A stretch of DNA of 64,000 nt. Source: Acinetobacter tandoii DSM 14970 = CIP 107469 (GTDB lineage: Bacteria > Pseudomonadota > Gammaproteobacteria > Pseudomonadales > Moraxellaceae). The first letter of the stretch is position 1. Every line of letters begins with the position of its first letter. This document shows, piece by piece, positions 1 to 7,679 of the stretch. A program made the position numbers and the translations under genes. The notes under the pieces are model-generated. The model ran no database searches. It was given only the letters and a program-made list of their open reading frames with translations, and was not told where the DNA came from. Location of the stretch: NCBI RefSeq assembly GCF_000400735.1, contig NZ_KE007371.1, positions 146,702 through 210,701 on the forward strand. The letters run 5' to 3'.

Positions 1-558
1 CTATTTCAGCAAATTGCAGTGGGTGACTTATTACCACAATTGGTTGCTAATCATTTATTTGCTCAAGATCAATCCGCTGAAGATCATAACTCTGACCGTC
101 TCATTCAAGGTACAGAGGGTGTTGATGTCAAATATGCACATTGTTGCAACCCCGTGTTAGGCGATCCAATTCAAGGGCATCTTTCACGTCGCGGACTAAT
201 CGTGCATCGTGCCCGATGCCACAACTTGTTGCATGAACAACATCTACATCCTGAAAATATTATGCCGTTGCAATGGTCTTCCGAAGACCTCGACGATGTT
301 AGCTTTACCGCCTATCTTTGCATTGATATGGAGATGGATGATGAACAGATTTCAGATTTAATCTATCAATGCCGTAAAGCTAAAACAGGGGTGGAAATGG
401 TGCGCAATTATGACCATAAAACCTATGTCAATATTGTAGTGAATAACCGCAAACAAATTGCCCAAATCATTCGTGACCTACGCATGCACTATGGCTTTCC
501 ACGTATTACCCGCCTATCCATACCAATAAATATGACTGAAGCTTCTATAGCAAGTTAA
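1..558 (+). CDS. spoT: SpoT/RelA-family (p)ppGpp synthetase/hydrolase, C-terminal part
   Basis: The 3' end of a gene that begins before the window; the frame is open from base 1. The visible 185 or so residues carry the regulatory end of a RelA/SpoT homologue. A conserved Cys/His-containing segment (AHCCNPVLGDPIQGHLSRRG, then RARCHN) is followed by a C-terminal ACT domain with VNIVVNNRKQ and a closing LRMHYGFPRITRLS. Family members make and degrade (p)ppGpp in the stringent response, and this half senses ribosome or acyl-carrier state. The hydrolase and synthetase domains lie outside, so SpoT versus RelA cannot be proved here. SpoT is favoured because ridA follows 74 bases downstream on the same strand, an arrangement I recall from Acinetobacter. 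Confidence 0.88.
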   Translation, partial: LFQQIAVGDLLPQLVANHLFAQDQSAEDHNSDRLIQGTEGVDVKYAHCCNPVLGDPIQGHLSRRGLIVHRARCHNLLHEQHLHPENIMPLQWSSEDLDDVSFTAYLCIDMEMDDEQISDLIYQCRKAKTGVEMVRNYDHKTYVNIVVNNRKQIAQIIRDLRMHYGFPRITRLSIPINMTEASIAS

Positions 559-632
559 TCATTTAAATCGATAGGGCTTCTGTATCTGGATACAATCCTT
601 TAAGATGTATTCAGATATAAAAGGAGAAATCG

Positions 633-1016
633 ATGTCCCGCCAAGTTATTCATACTGAAAATGCCTCTGCTGCGATTGGTACTTATTCTCAAGCAATTCT
701 CGTTGGTGAAACACTTTATCTTTCAGGGCAAATCGGTTTAGATCCGTACAGTATGGAATTGGTAGAAGGCATTGAGGCGCAAATTCGCCGAGTTTTTGAT
801 AACTTAAAAGCCGTGTGTGAAGCCGCAGGTGGCTCTCTGGCTGATATTGCTAAACTCAATATCTTTTTAACGGATTTATCTAATTTCCAACTGGTCAACC
901 AAATTATGGGGGAATATTTTGCTCAACCCTACCCAGCACGTGCTGCGTTAGGTGTGGCAAGTCTACCTAAAGGAGCGTTGGTCGAGATGGATGGCATTGT
1001 GATTATTCCACAATAA
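633..1016 (+). CDS. ridA: RidA family reactive imine/enamine deaminase
   Basis: A 127-residue protein of the YjgF/YER057c/UK114 family, usual length. RidA trimers hydrolyse 2-aminoacrylate and other enamines released by PLP enzymes such as threonine dehydratase, protecting PLP enzymes in the cytoplasm. The family signature is intact: YSQAI near residue 19, LSGQIG near 30, the arginine in YPARAALGV that binds the substrate carboxylate, and the closing [10 protein letters not shown] strong ribosome-binding site (AAGGAG) sits about six bases before the ATG. It follows spoT on the same strand and may be cotranscribed with it. A hairpin without a T-tract lies about 65 bases downstream. Confidence 0.95.
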   Translation: MSRQVIHTENASAAIGTYSQAILVGETLYLSGQIGLDPYSMELVEGIEAQIRRVFDNLKAVCEAAGGSLADIAKLNIFLTDLSNFQLVNQIMGEYFAQPYPARAALGVASLPKGALVEMDGIVIIPQ

Positions 1017-1080
1017 TTTATAAAATTAATTCAATCACCACCTTCAATATTTAGCTCTAAACTATATAAATCTCTTGCGT

Positions 1081-1105
1081 GAAATCCGAGCAGAACTCGG
1101 ATTTC
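1081..1105. repeat. Perfect 10-bp inverted repeat between ridA and bfd
   Basis: GAAATCCGAG, a five-base loop, then its exact reverse complement CTCGGATTTC. The downstream arm is followed by CCGCTCAG rather than a run of T, so it does not look like a standard intrinsic terminator. It may be an mRNA 3' end stabiliser for ridA or a REP-like element. Confidence 0.6.
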
Positions 1106-1170
1106 CGCTCAGATGATGTTTTTCTATTCAAATTCCCAATGATAATAATTCTCTTTTTAAATGAATGTTA

Positions 1171-1200
1171 TTGACAAACGATAACAATTATCAATAATAT
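1171..1200 (+). promoter_or_regulatory. bfd promoter with overlapping Fur box
   Basis: TTGACA at 1171-1176 is a consensus -35, and TAATAT at 1195-1200 is a possible -10 (18-base spacer). Between them, 1180-1192 reads GATAACAATTATC, a Fur 6-1-6 element with one mismatch, continuing into AATAAT. The overlap with the core promoter predicts iron repression of bfd, as is usual for this gene. Confidence 0.75.
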
Positions 1201-1235
1201 TACTTATCGTATTTAAATTTATCTGGCTCGCAGTC

Positions 1236-1430
1236 ATGTACGTATGTTTGTGTCGTGGTATTACAGATCAAGATATTAAAGATGCCGTTGCTAATGGTGC
1301 AGAAAGCTATCGCGAAATCCGTGATTTGCTTGATCTTGGTACATGCTGTGGTCGTTGTGCGCCTGAAGCTCGTGCCATCATTAGTGATGAAATTGCAGAG
1401 ATTGCGGGACGTATTGCCGTCGCTGCCTAA
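1236..1430 (+). CDS. bfd: Bacterioferritin-associated ferredoxin Bfd
   Basis: A 64-residue [2Fe-2S] protein. In the family, Bfd passes electrons to heme-bearing bacterioferritin to reduce and release stored iron under iron starvation. The four ligand cysteines are visible: Cys4 and Cys6 in MYVCLCRG, then two more in TCCGRCAPEA (BFD-like [2Fe-2S] domain). Length is typical. The Shine-Dalgarno is weak, but the ATG starts the conserved MYVCLC motif directly. A Fur-box promoter precedes it and an intrinsic terminator follows it, so it appears to be a single-gene transcript. Its probable partner, bacterioferritin, is the next gene on the same strand. Confidence 0.95.
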   Translation: MYVCLCRGITDQDIKDAVANGAESYREIRDLLDLGTCCGRCAPEARAIISDEIAEIAGRIAVAA

Positions 1431-1465
1431 GAATAACAATATTTATAAATGTAATGGTCTCTATC

Positions 1466-1498
1466 CCCCGCTTTTGACTCTAAGCGGGTTTTATTTTT
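1466..1498 (+). terminator. Intrinsic terminator of bfd
   Basis: Stem CCCGCTT/AAGCGGG with an eight-base loop, followed by TTTTATTTTT. Confidence 0.85.
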
Positions 1499-1655
1499 CT
1501 AGTTTAATATCCAATTGTTTTTGATTGCGATTTTCATTTGCCGTTCAATAAAGCACTCGCCTTTCAGCATTTTCTTGTTTAAGATTTACAGAATAACAGG
1601 CTGTTATAGTCTAACTTACAATTTTAAATCAGCATTGATTGATGGAGTTTATGCT

Positions 1656-2120
1656 ATGAAAGGCAATCGCGATGTGATTAACCAGTTAAATCAGGTGCTC
1701 TATCATCATTTAACTGCTATTAACCAATATTTCCTGCACTCAAGAATGTTTAATGACTGGGGCATTGAACAATTGGGTTCTGCCGAATATAAAGAATCGA
1801 TTCGTCAGATGAAACATGCCGATAAAATTATTGAACGGATTTTATTTTTAGAAGGCTTACCAAATTTACAACACCTCGGTAAACTTTATATCGGTCAACA
1901 CACTGCTGAAGTTCTGAATTGTGATATTCGCAAAGTGAAAGAGAACATTGAAAGTATTAAAACAGCTGTGACTTTGGCTGAACAAACCTTAGACTATGTA
2001 ACGCGTGATTTGGTTCAAGAAATTCTAGAGAAAGAAGAAGAGTATTGGGACTGGCTCACCACTCAACTTGATTTAGTCGAAAGTGTTGGCATTGAAAACT
2101 ATATTCAAAGCCAACTCTAA
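1656..2120 (+). CDS. bfr: Bacterioferritin, heme-ligand type with altered ferroxidase centre
   Basis: A 154-residue subunit of the 24-mer iron-storage shell. The ATG at 1656 follows GGAG with an eight-base gap and gives the canonical MKGN start; upstream in-frame starts would add a non-homologous tail. The family core is clear (AINQYFLHSRMF, MKHADKIIERILFLEGLPNLQ). Met52, the axial heme ligand, is present. Counting against E. coli Bfr, the di-iron ligands Glu18, Glu51, Glu94 and His130 are here His18, Gln51, Val94 and Tyr130. Only His54 and Glu127 are kept. This suggests a heme/electron-transfer subunit that co-assembles with a ferroxidase-active Bfr encoded elsewhere, as in the two-subunit bacterioferritins of Neisseria and Pseudomonas. 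Confidence 0.93.
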   Translation: MKGNRDVINQLNQVLYHHLTAINQYFLHSRMFNDWGIEQLGSAEYKESIRQMKHADKIIERILFLEGLPNLQHLGKLYIGQHTAEVLNCDIRKVKENIESIKTAVTLAEQTLDYVTRDLVQEILEKEEEYWDWLTTQLDLVESVGIENYIQSQL

Positions 2121-2125
2121 TCAAT

Positions 2126-2154
2126 AAAAAAGCCAGCGTATTGCTGGCTTTTTT
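2126..2154. terminator. Bidirectional terminator between bfr and the oligosaccharyltransferase gene
   Basis: Stem AGCCAGC/GCTGGCT with a five-base loop, A-run on one side and T-run on the other. It serves bfr on the plus strand and the converging gene that ends at 2177 on the minus strand. Confidence 0.9.
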
Positions 2155-2176
2155 AGGTCTTTTATTGAGCTGGTTC

Positions 2177-3790
2177 TCACAAAGATTCATAGCTCACATC
2201 GACATGTTTCAACTCTTTTAATAACCATAATTGGTGACGTGCCCCCTGTTCATCCCCATTAAAGGCAAGAACACGTGCATATTTCAACAAATCATATTTG
2301 GTTGGATAGCACTGTACCATCTCATGAATTTGCTGTAATTCAGCTTTACTCAATACCGTGTTCGGGTTCAATCGAATCCATGCAATTCTGCGACTGAGCT
2401 CATCTAAGACATAAATGCGATCATGATTGGTAATTTTTTCAGGGGTATGTTCATAACGCATCGATTGATTCAGTTTTGGCACCGCAACCATATAATCACG
2501 ATGAATTAACACCAAAAGCAAGCCCCCTACAACAAACATCATTTGTGTATATTTAGGCGCTAAAGTCCAGACTTTCAGTTGAGTTTCCTGCGACAGCACC
2601 AAACCTACGATAAAACCCAATGGTAATAAGAAGTAAGCATAGTTCTGTGGATACTCCAATAAGGCATGCACCAATACTGCCACAATCATCAAAATACCAA
2701 TCACGGATTCTGTAGAATTCACTCTACTAATTAGGCGATATCCAAGATAAATTAAATAACCCAAAAATGGTACACCGATCAGTAAGCCATTCCATACCAA
2801 GAAATCCAACACAAAATTATGCGAGCTTCGTACCCATTCAGGAATACGATAATATTCACTTACAGCAACCTGAGCCACACTGGTTTGATTCCAACCATAA
2901 CCAAACCATGGTTGGTCTGAAATGGCGTAAAGCATTTGTTGCCATATACCTAAACGTAAATGCCCTGTACTTGCCCGCTCAATCGCTGTTGGCGAGTCCG
3001 CAATTGCCAAATGTGCAACTTGCGCCACCCAATGATCAACGATTGGCATGACTAAAATTAGCCCAATAAATAAACCAACCCAAGTCAGCATTGAATACCA
3101 TTTAAGACGCAAATATCCTCTATATTGCTGATAGAAGAAATACACTAAAAATAGAATACAGACCACCCATGAAGTTCTAGACTGACTTAAGACTAAGGCG
3201 ATTAATATCGTTAATGAGCAGAGACTTAAAATCCACGCCTTGAGCTTACTTTTCTCAAATAAATACAGAATCGCCATTAATGAAAGGATTAGGAAAGTAG
3301 CCATATTATTCGGCTGGGCAAAATTCGCATAAGGACGATTACTGCGTAAATTGGCTATCCCAGGAATAGAATTTTCAATGGTGAGCCACTGACAGATTGC
3401 CATCACTCCTGAGAGTGTACCGACCACCAACAATACATAACTCAAATTCGTAAATACTTGTTCTCGATCTTTTAGGGTTAAAGATAAGTTATAACCCAAT
3501 AGCATACTTAACCAAAAAGCAAAGACAAAAAGATTTGAAATTAAAGCAATACTAAAGAAAAATTCCAGCCCAAATACCCATTGCAACAATGGAATAAATG
3601 CCATAGCAACTAGTGGAAGTGTCAAAACTGGTACTTTTATTTTTTGCTGAAGAAAAATGGCGGTGAGCGCAAATAAAGATAAAAAAGCAAATAACTCACC
3701 CGTGTAAGTCACCCAAGGGCGATAGTGAACGGGTAATAGCCATGCCAGTGCAATCAGCACACTAGCAAGTAGAGAAAGAATAAATTTCAT
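2177..3790 (-). CDS. PglL-type O-oligosaccharyltransferase (Wzy_C family), copy 1
   Basis: A 537-residue polytopic inner-membrane protein with about ten hydrophobic segments. It starts MKFILSLLASVLIALAW, with HYRPW before the second segment. Around residues 295-330 it carries the PglL/O-antigen-ligase signature: PWFGYGWNQTS, then a periplasmic loop with RSSHNFVLDFLVW whose histidine (about 323) matches the essential residue of PglL enzymes. The C-terminal soluble part carries a Wzy_C_2-like end (LAFNGDEQGARHQLWLLKEL). The family transfers lipid-linked glycans to serine or threonine of exported proteins. Lying behind two pilins and a paralogous OTase, it is likely the pilin-specific or the general O-glycosylation enzyme; sequence alone cannot decide. 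A bidirectional terminator follows. Confidence 0.85.
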   Translation of the reverse strand: MKFILSLLASVLIALAWLLPVHYRPWVTYTGELFAFLSLFALTAIFLQQKIKVPVLTLPLVAMAFIPLLQWVFGLEFFFSIALISNLFVFAFWLSMLLGYNLSLTLKDREQVFTNLSYVLLVVGTLSGVMAICQWLTIENSIPGIANLRSNRPYANFAQPNNMATFLILSLMAILYLFEKSKLKAWILSLCSLTILIALVLSQSRTSWVVCILFLVYFFYQQYRGYLRLKWYSMLTWVGLFIGLILVMPIVDHWVAQVAHLAIADSPTAIERASTGHLRLGIWQQMLYAISDQPWFGYGWNQTSVAQVAVSEYYRIPEWVRSSHNFVLDFLVWNGLLIGVPFLGYLIYLGYRLISRVNSTESVIGILMIVAVLVHALLEYPQNYAYFLLPLGFIVGLVLSQETQLKVWTLAPKYTQMMFVVGGLLLVLIHRDYMVAVPKLNQSMRYEHTPEKITNHDRIYVLDELSRRIAWIRLNPNTVLSKAELQQIHEMVQCYPTKYDLLKYARVLAFNGDEQGARHQLWLLKELKHVDVSYESL

Positions 3791-3963
3791 GGGGCGCTAC
3801 AGTTGCAGGACTGCGCATAGTGTAATTCAAAATGTTGGTTTTTTCTGCGTTATTGAGTTCTTTCAATACAAGCAAGTTACTCAACGTCCTGCTCATTTTA
3901 ATCAATATTCTTTTAGCATCTAATTAAATTCAACATTGATTCAAACATTTCCTTTACTCAATT

Positions 3964-5637
3964 TCACTTTTCTAAAACTTGCTCTTCTTTTCCATCCAGT
4001 AAAGACTGATATGAAAATTCTAGGCCATACATTATCTGCAATATCTTCAATTGACGTCTTGCCTCATCAGAATAACCATTAAATGCCAAAAGTTGAGCTG
4101 ACTTATGGAGATCATAAGGCTTCAAATATGATTTCACCATATACTGTGAATTTTGGATTTGCTGCTGATTAACCTTCATTTTAGGATAAAGTGCCAACCA
4201 ATGAGCACGCTGATTGAAATTATCAAAAAAATAAAGTCGATATGGCAATTCTACATTTGATTTTAAATTCCCCATTGCATGCAATCGTCCTGCAAAAAGG
4301 TTATCTTCAACTTTCACATATTCAGATGCAATAAACGTCAGTCCCAATAGACTCAATACAAATATGTATATAATATAAATTTTCTTAATAATTAATTCTT
4401 TATGCTGTTTATTGATTATCAAAGTACCGCACATTAAACCAAAAGGTAATAAAAAATATGCATAGTAAAGTGGATACTCTAATAAAGCATGAATAATAAA
4501 ACTAGAAATGATTAGAAATACAAAAGCTCCTTCGATGTTTGATATACCTTTAAAGAGATTAAAGTAGAAATATGTGAAAAATAAAATAATCAACAGACCT
4601 AATGGAATACCACACCACACCAAGATATCTAAAAATAAATTGTGCGCGCTCGTAGCCCACTCTCTACCCGATATTGCATCAACGACATTAAACTGAGCTG
4701 CTGTAGTCTGATTCCAACCATAACCAATCCATGGACTCTGAACTATAGCATGATACATTTGGTTCCATATATTTAAACGCCCAAAGCCCGTAGTTGCTCG
4801 ATCATAAACAGTATGAGTCGAATTTATACTAAAGTAATGACTTAGAAATGAATTCAAATAAGGTAAAACCAAACTCACAAAGATAAAATAAACAATTGAA
4901 TATAAAATTGTTTTCTTGCTTAACCGTAGTGATTTTTTTCTAACATAATAAAAAAGAAAAAATGATATGAATACTGTAATTAACCATGCTGTTCTTGATT
5001 GGGTTAATGCAATTGAAAATAATAGCAAGCCACCAAAAAAAACTAATAGTATTTTATTAATTCTATATTTTTCAAAAAGGTATAAACATGAACAAATACC
5101 CGCATACAAAAAAGTAGCTAAATGGTTGGGTTGAGCCATATTCGCATAAGGCCGATTACCTACATAGCTCATAATAAATGATGATGCTTGTGCAAGGCCC
5201 AACCACTGAAAATACATCATAACACTGGAGACTAAGCCACAGAATATAAAGACATAAGCAAGGAAGTTATATAAATTGAAACTATCCCCTCCATTTAGCT
5301 TATTTTGATCTATAGTTAAATTAAAACCTATAACCAAAGTAAGCCAAAAATAGAAAAGATAGCTAAAAGATAATATTGCATTTGAATAAAAGAAAACTTG
5401 CCCTAAAGCATATTGCACCAAAGGAATGAGTGAAATAAATAGAAAAGGGATTAAAATTCTAGGCACAACAACTTTCTTTTGCCACAGAATAGGCAATAAA
5501 AGAATTACACCGATAAAAGCACATAGCTCAGAAAAAAATCCTGGCCAAGGACGCGTATGAACAGGATTTAAAATAGATAAGCAAAAGAACAAAAAGGAAA
5601 TAATTAATAATGGCTGGAATAATCGACTGAAGCTCAT
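3964..5637 (-). CDS. PglL-type O-oligosaccharyltransferase (Wzy_C family), copy 2
   Basis: A 557-residue paralogue of the next gene downstream, with the same membrane topology and motifs: HTRPWPG near the start, SPWIGYGWNQTT near 305, TSAHNLFLDILVW near 330, and a C-terminal LAFNGYSDEARRQLKIL. It is visibly richer in A and T (many ATA, AAA and TTA codons) than its paralogue, which suggests faster divergence or separate origin. It lies 116 bases downstream of pilin 1 on the same strand, so it is the better candidate for the OTase dedicated to that pilin. Neither pilin here ends in serine, so the C-terminal-serine TfpO mode of other Acinetobacter strains seems not to apply. 173 bases separate it from copy 1. 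Confidence 0.85.
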   Translation of the reverse strand: MSFSRLFQPLLIISFLFFCLSILNPVHTRPWPGFFSELCAFIGVILLLPILWQKKVVVPRILIPFLFISLIPLVQYALGQVFFYSNAILSFSYLFYFWLTLVIGFNLTIDQNKLNGGDSFNLYNFLAYVFIFCGLVSSVMMYFQWLGLAQASSFIMSYVGNRPYANMAQPNHLATFLYAGICSCLYLFEKYRINKILLVFFGGLLLFSIALTQSRTAWLITVFISFFLFYYVRKKSLRLSKKTILYSIVYFIFVSLVLPYLNSFLSHYFSINSTHTVYDRATTGFGRLNIWNQMYHAIVQSPWIGYGWNQTTAAQFNVVDAISGREWATSAHNLFLDILVWCGIPLGLLIILFFTYFYFNLFKGISNIEGAFVFLIISSFIIHALLEYPLYYAYFLLPFGLMCGTLIINKQHKELIIKKIYIIYIFVLSLLGLTFIASEYVKVEDNLFAGRLHAMGNLKSNVELPYRLYFFDNFNQRAHWLALYPKMKVNQQQIQNSQYMVKSYLKPYDLHKSAQLLAFNGYSDEARRQLKILQIMYGLEFSYQSLLDGKEEQVLEK

Positions 5638-5753
5638 GATCTAATATTAAACTGCTTAAAAATTCATTCTTATGAATGTACTATATCAGTTAATTCAATA
5701 TCTTTCCTTGTCTTTTCATCGACTTCAAGTCTATCCTAAGCAACACATTAAAA

Positions 5754-6194
5754 TTAATGACCTCGACAATTTGCAGGCGCATATTTCTCATTCTCTGGTT
5801 TATCTACACTACACACCCATGTAATCTGCTTTTCTGGCACCACTGCTGCTGCAATAGGTTTAACACCTTCCGCACCATCATAGGGAGTAAGGAATAGCTG
5901 CATATTTTGTGCTTTATCTGTATAACTAATGGTAATTTTACCAGTATCTTTAGAGGTTTCTATATCCGCCACAATATTAGTAGGTGCAAAATTTGGAAGA
6001 CCTTTGGTTAAATCCGACGCACCAGTACCCACATTTTCGACAATGATGGTTTTATATGGAATAGTTAATTCCAATCCTTCCGTAACTTTTGCACGAACCA
6101 TATATAGTTGATACGCTGGGACTGCAATAGCTGCCAATACTCCAATAATTGCAACTACGATCATCAGTTCAATTAAAGTGAATCCTTTTTGCAT
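5754..6194 (-). CDS. Type IV major-pilin-like protein (PilA/ComP family), copy 1
   Basis: A 146-residue prepilin with a six-base-class leader MQKG cleaved before [20 protein letters not shown]. Gly(-1), Phe(+1) and Glu(+5) of the mature protein are all present. The C-terminal disulfide loop is bounded by the cysteines in WVCSVDKP and PANCRGH. It is clearly homologous to the pilin at 6412-6855 along its full length (shared VRxKVTEGL, GASDLT, ITWVC/ISWVC, PANCR), so the pair is a tandem duplication. RBS AAGGTG precedes the ATG. In A. baylyi the related ComP is a glycosylated pilin needed for DNA uptake. Whether this copy is structural, competence-related or a variant donor is not settled. Confidence 0.9.
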   Translation of the reverse strand: MQKGFTLIELMIVVAIIGVLAAIAVPAYQLYMVRAKVTEGLELTIPYKTIIVENVGTGASDLTKGLPNFAPTNIVADIETSKDTGKITISYTDKAQNMQLFLTPYDGAEGVKPIAAAVVPEKQITWVCSVDKPENEKYAPANCRGH

Positions 6195-6231
6195 TTTTTC
6201 ACCTTACTCACTTTTCTAATATCATGATTAT

Positions 6232-6248
6232 ACACAAACCATGCCAAC
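6232..6248 (-). promoter_or_regulatory. Weak sigma-54-like promoter of pilin copy 1
   Basis: Minus strand TTGGCATGGTTTGTGTA keeps the -24 GG and the spacing of an RpoN site but has GT instead of GC at -12. A TATAAT also overlaps its end, so a sigma-70 promoter is equally possible. The expected start site is roughly 25 bases before the ATG. Confidence 0.4.
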
Positions 6249-6356
6249 TCTTATCTTATTGTTTTCTATTATTTTATTTTTTAATTCAAAGCATTTAATG
6301 GCATAAAATGACCATTTCAGTCATCTATACACATTTAATATCTAATTTTTTACAAT

Positions 6357-6393
6357 AAAAAAGCCAGTCTAACTTTTAGTTAAACTGGCTTTC
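6357..6393 (-). terminator. Intrinsic terminator of pilin copy 2
   Basis: Long stem AGCCAGT-TAAC with GTTA-ACTGGCT, followed on the minus strand by a T-run. It separates the two pilin genes into different transcripts. Confidence 0.88.
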
Positions 6394-6411
6394 TAAACTT
6401 AATTAATTAAA

Positions 6412-6855
6412 TTAGACACGGCAGTTCGCAGGAACATATTTAGAGTTCGCTGTATTATTAACCGCACATACCCAAGAAATTTGATTCGCTGGAACTGTTT
6501 TATTTTTAATAGCAGTACCAGTTTCAGCACCATCTTTAGGTGTCAATGTGATTACTACACCTTTTGCATCAGCTGTATAAGTAATTGTAATCACACCAGT
6601 AGTTGGAGCCGCTTCTATTTTTGATACATTTTTAGTAGCAACAAAATTAGGAATACCTAAAGTTAAGTCAGAAGCACCATTACCCGCATTTTCTGCAATT
6701 ACAGTTTTGTAAGAAGAAGCTAAGTTCAAACCTTCCGTTACTTTTGAACGTACGATGTAATCTTGATAAGCAGGAATCGCAATTGCTGCCAAAATACCGA
6801 TAATAGCGACAACAATCATTAATTCAATAAGAGTGAAACCCTTTTGAGCGTTCAT
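6412..6855 (-). CDS. pilA: Type IV major pilin (PilA/ComP family), copy 2
   Basis: A 147-residue prepilin. The start at 6855 is chosen because GGAGA lies six bases before this ATG and it gives the short leader MNAQKG before [20 protein letters not shown]; a start twelve bases upstream would add MENV. Glu(+5) is present. The D-region loop is closed by the cysteines in WVCAVNN and PANCRV. No C-terminal serine is seen, so any glycan would sit on an internal residue. Its own terminator and a good sigma-54 promoter upstream suggest the highly expressed main fibre subunit. The assembly platform genes pilMNOPQ lie about 13 kb away in the same window. Confidence 0.9.
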   Translation of the reverse strand: MNAQKGFTLIELMIVVAIIGILAAIAIPAYQDYIVRSKVTEGLNLASSYKTVIAENAGNGASDLTLGIPNFVATKNVSKIEAAPTTGVITITYTADAKGVVITLTPKDGAETGTAIKNKTVPANQISWVCAVNNTANSKYVPANCRV

Positions 6856-6936
6856 AACATTCTCCACAAATGTTTTGTTTAGTTTTTTTTAAGCTTTGTA
6901 AAGCAAGAAGCGCTTTTGTATGCTTTGTTTATAATT

Positions 6937-6953
6937 AGCACGGAATGTGCCAA
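6937..6953 (-). promoter_or_regulatory. Sigma-54 promoter motif upstream of pilin copy 2
   Basis: Minus strand TTGGCACATTCCGTGCT: TTGGCAC at -24 and TGCT at -12, with the exact RpoN spacing. The predicted start near 6926 gives a leader of about 70 bases. PilR/PilS-activated sigma-54 control of pilA is established in Pseudomonas; here it is inferred from the motif. Confidence 0.75.
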
Positions 6954-7118
6954 GATTTATTATAGTTAAATCCAACAAAAAAACAGCATCTTAGCCATAT
7001 TTTTTTCAAATAAATTTCACTCATTATTCTTCCAAATAAGACAAAATAGATACGTATGTGACAATAATTGTTAGTTTTAAGTTTATCACTCAGCATGTTT
7101 GTGTCTTAATTCTCATTC
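6954..7118. other. AT-rich spacer upstream of the pilin promoter
   Basis: No gene is seen. It would hold any activator sites for the sigma-54 promoter and the 3' end of the TPM operon; no clear terminator was found for that operon. Confidence 0.4.
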
Positions 7119-7679
7119 TTAATCTAAAATAATCGGCTCATTGGGTAATTCATTGATTTGATCGATTTCCTTTTCAGCATAAAATTGCTGTAGCAATTTT
7201 CCGACACTAGAAATTGCTTGTATGACGGCCTCATCATATTGATGTTGACCAAATTGTTGCACCAAGTTCTGACAAATTGAATTCCATACCTCTTGCTCAG
7301 TCGCTTGCTGTAATCCACGATCAAAAACTAACTCGACCTGTTTCTCACATAAGTTTAAGTACAACAATACCCCACTGTTATGCTTGGTATCCCAAACACC
7401 CAATTCCGCAAATAACTGCTCTGCACGTTTTCGTGTATTTTGCCGATAGGCTTGCAAACATGGTAAATGTCCTTCGATTACCACTTGAATCTCACCCACA
7501 TGCCCCTGCTCTGCATGCTGTACAGCAACTGCTATTTTCTTCAAATCGGCAGATTTAAAATAGCGTCGTGTATTTGAAAAATAAAAACAATGCTTGAGCC
7601 AACGCTTAAAACTAGGTTGAACATGTTCTTGTAATTTCGGTGTTGTGACTATCTGAGTTGAATCTGTTTTTGTTACCAT
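7119..7679 (-). CDS. TPM-domain protein, short cytoplasmic-type paralogue
   Basis: A 186-residue protein with a TPM (formerly DUF477) domain: a Glu-rich helix with VGEIQVVIEG, then LGVWDTKHNSGVLLYLNL and VELVFDRGLQQ. It has no signal peptide and no Gly-rich tail, unlike its upstream neighbour, and it starts with a basic, His-containing stretch (FKRWLKHCFYFSNTRRYF). Its ATG overlaps the end of the neighbouring TPM gene by seven bases, so the two are translationally coupled. TPM proteins are linked to photosystem II repair in plants, and some show weak phosphatase activity. In bacteria they usually accompany LemA, as here, and the role is unknown. Confidence 0.8.
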   Translation of the reverse strand: MVTKTDSTQIVTTPKLQEHVQPSFKRWLKHCFYFSNTRRYFKSADLKKIAVAVQHAEQGHVGEIQVVIEGHLPCLQAYRQNTRKRAEQLFAELGVWDTKHNSGVLLYLNLCEKQVELVFDRGLQQATEQEVWNSICQNLVQQFGQHQYDEAVIQAISSVGKLLQQFYAEKEIDQINELPNEPIILD

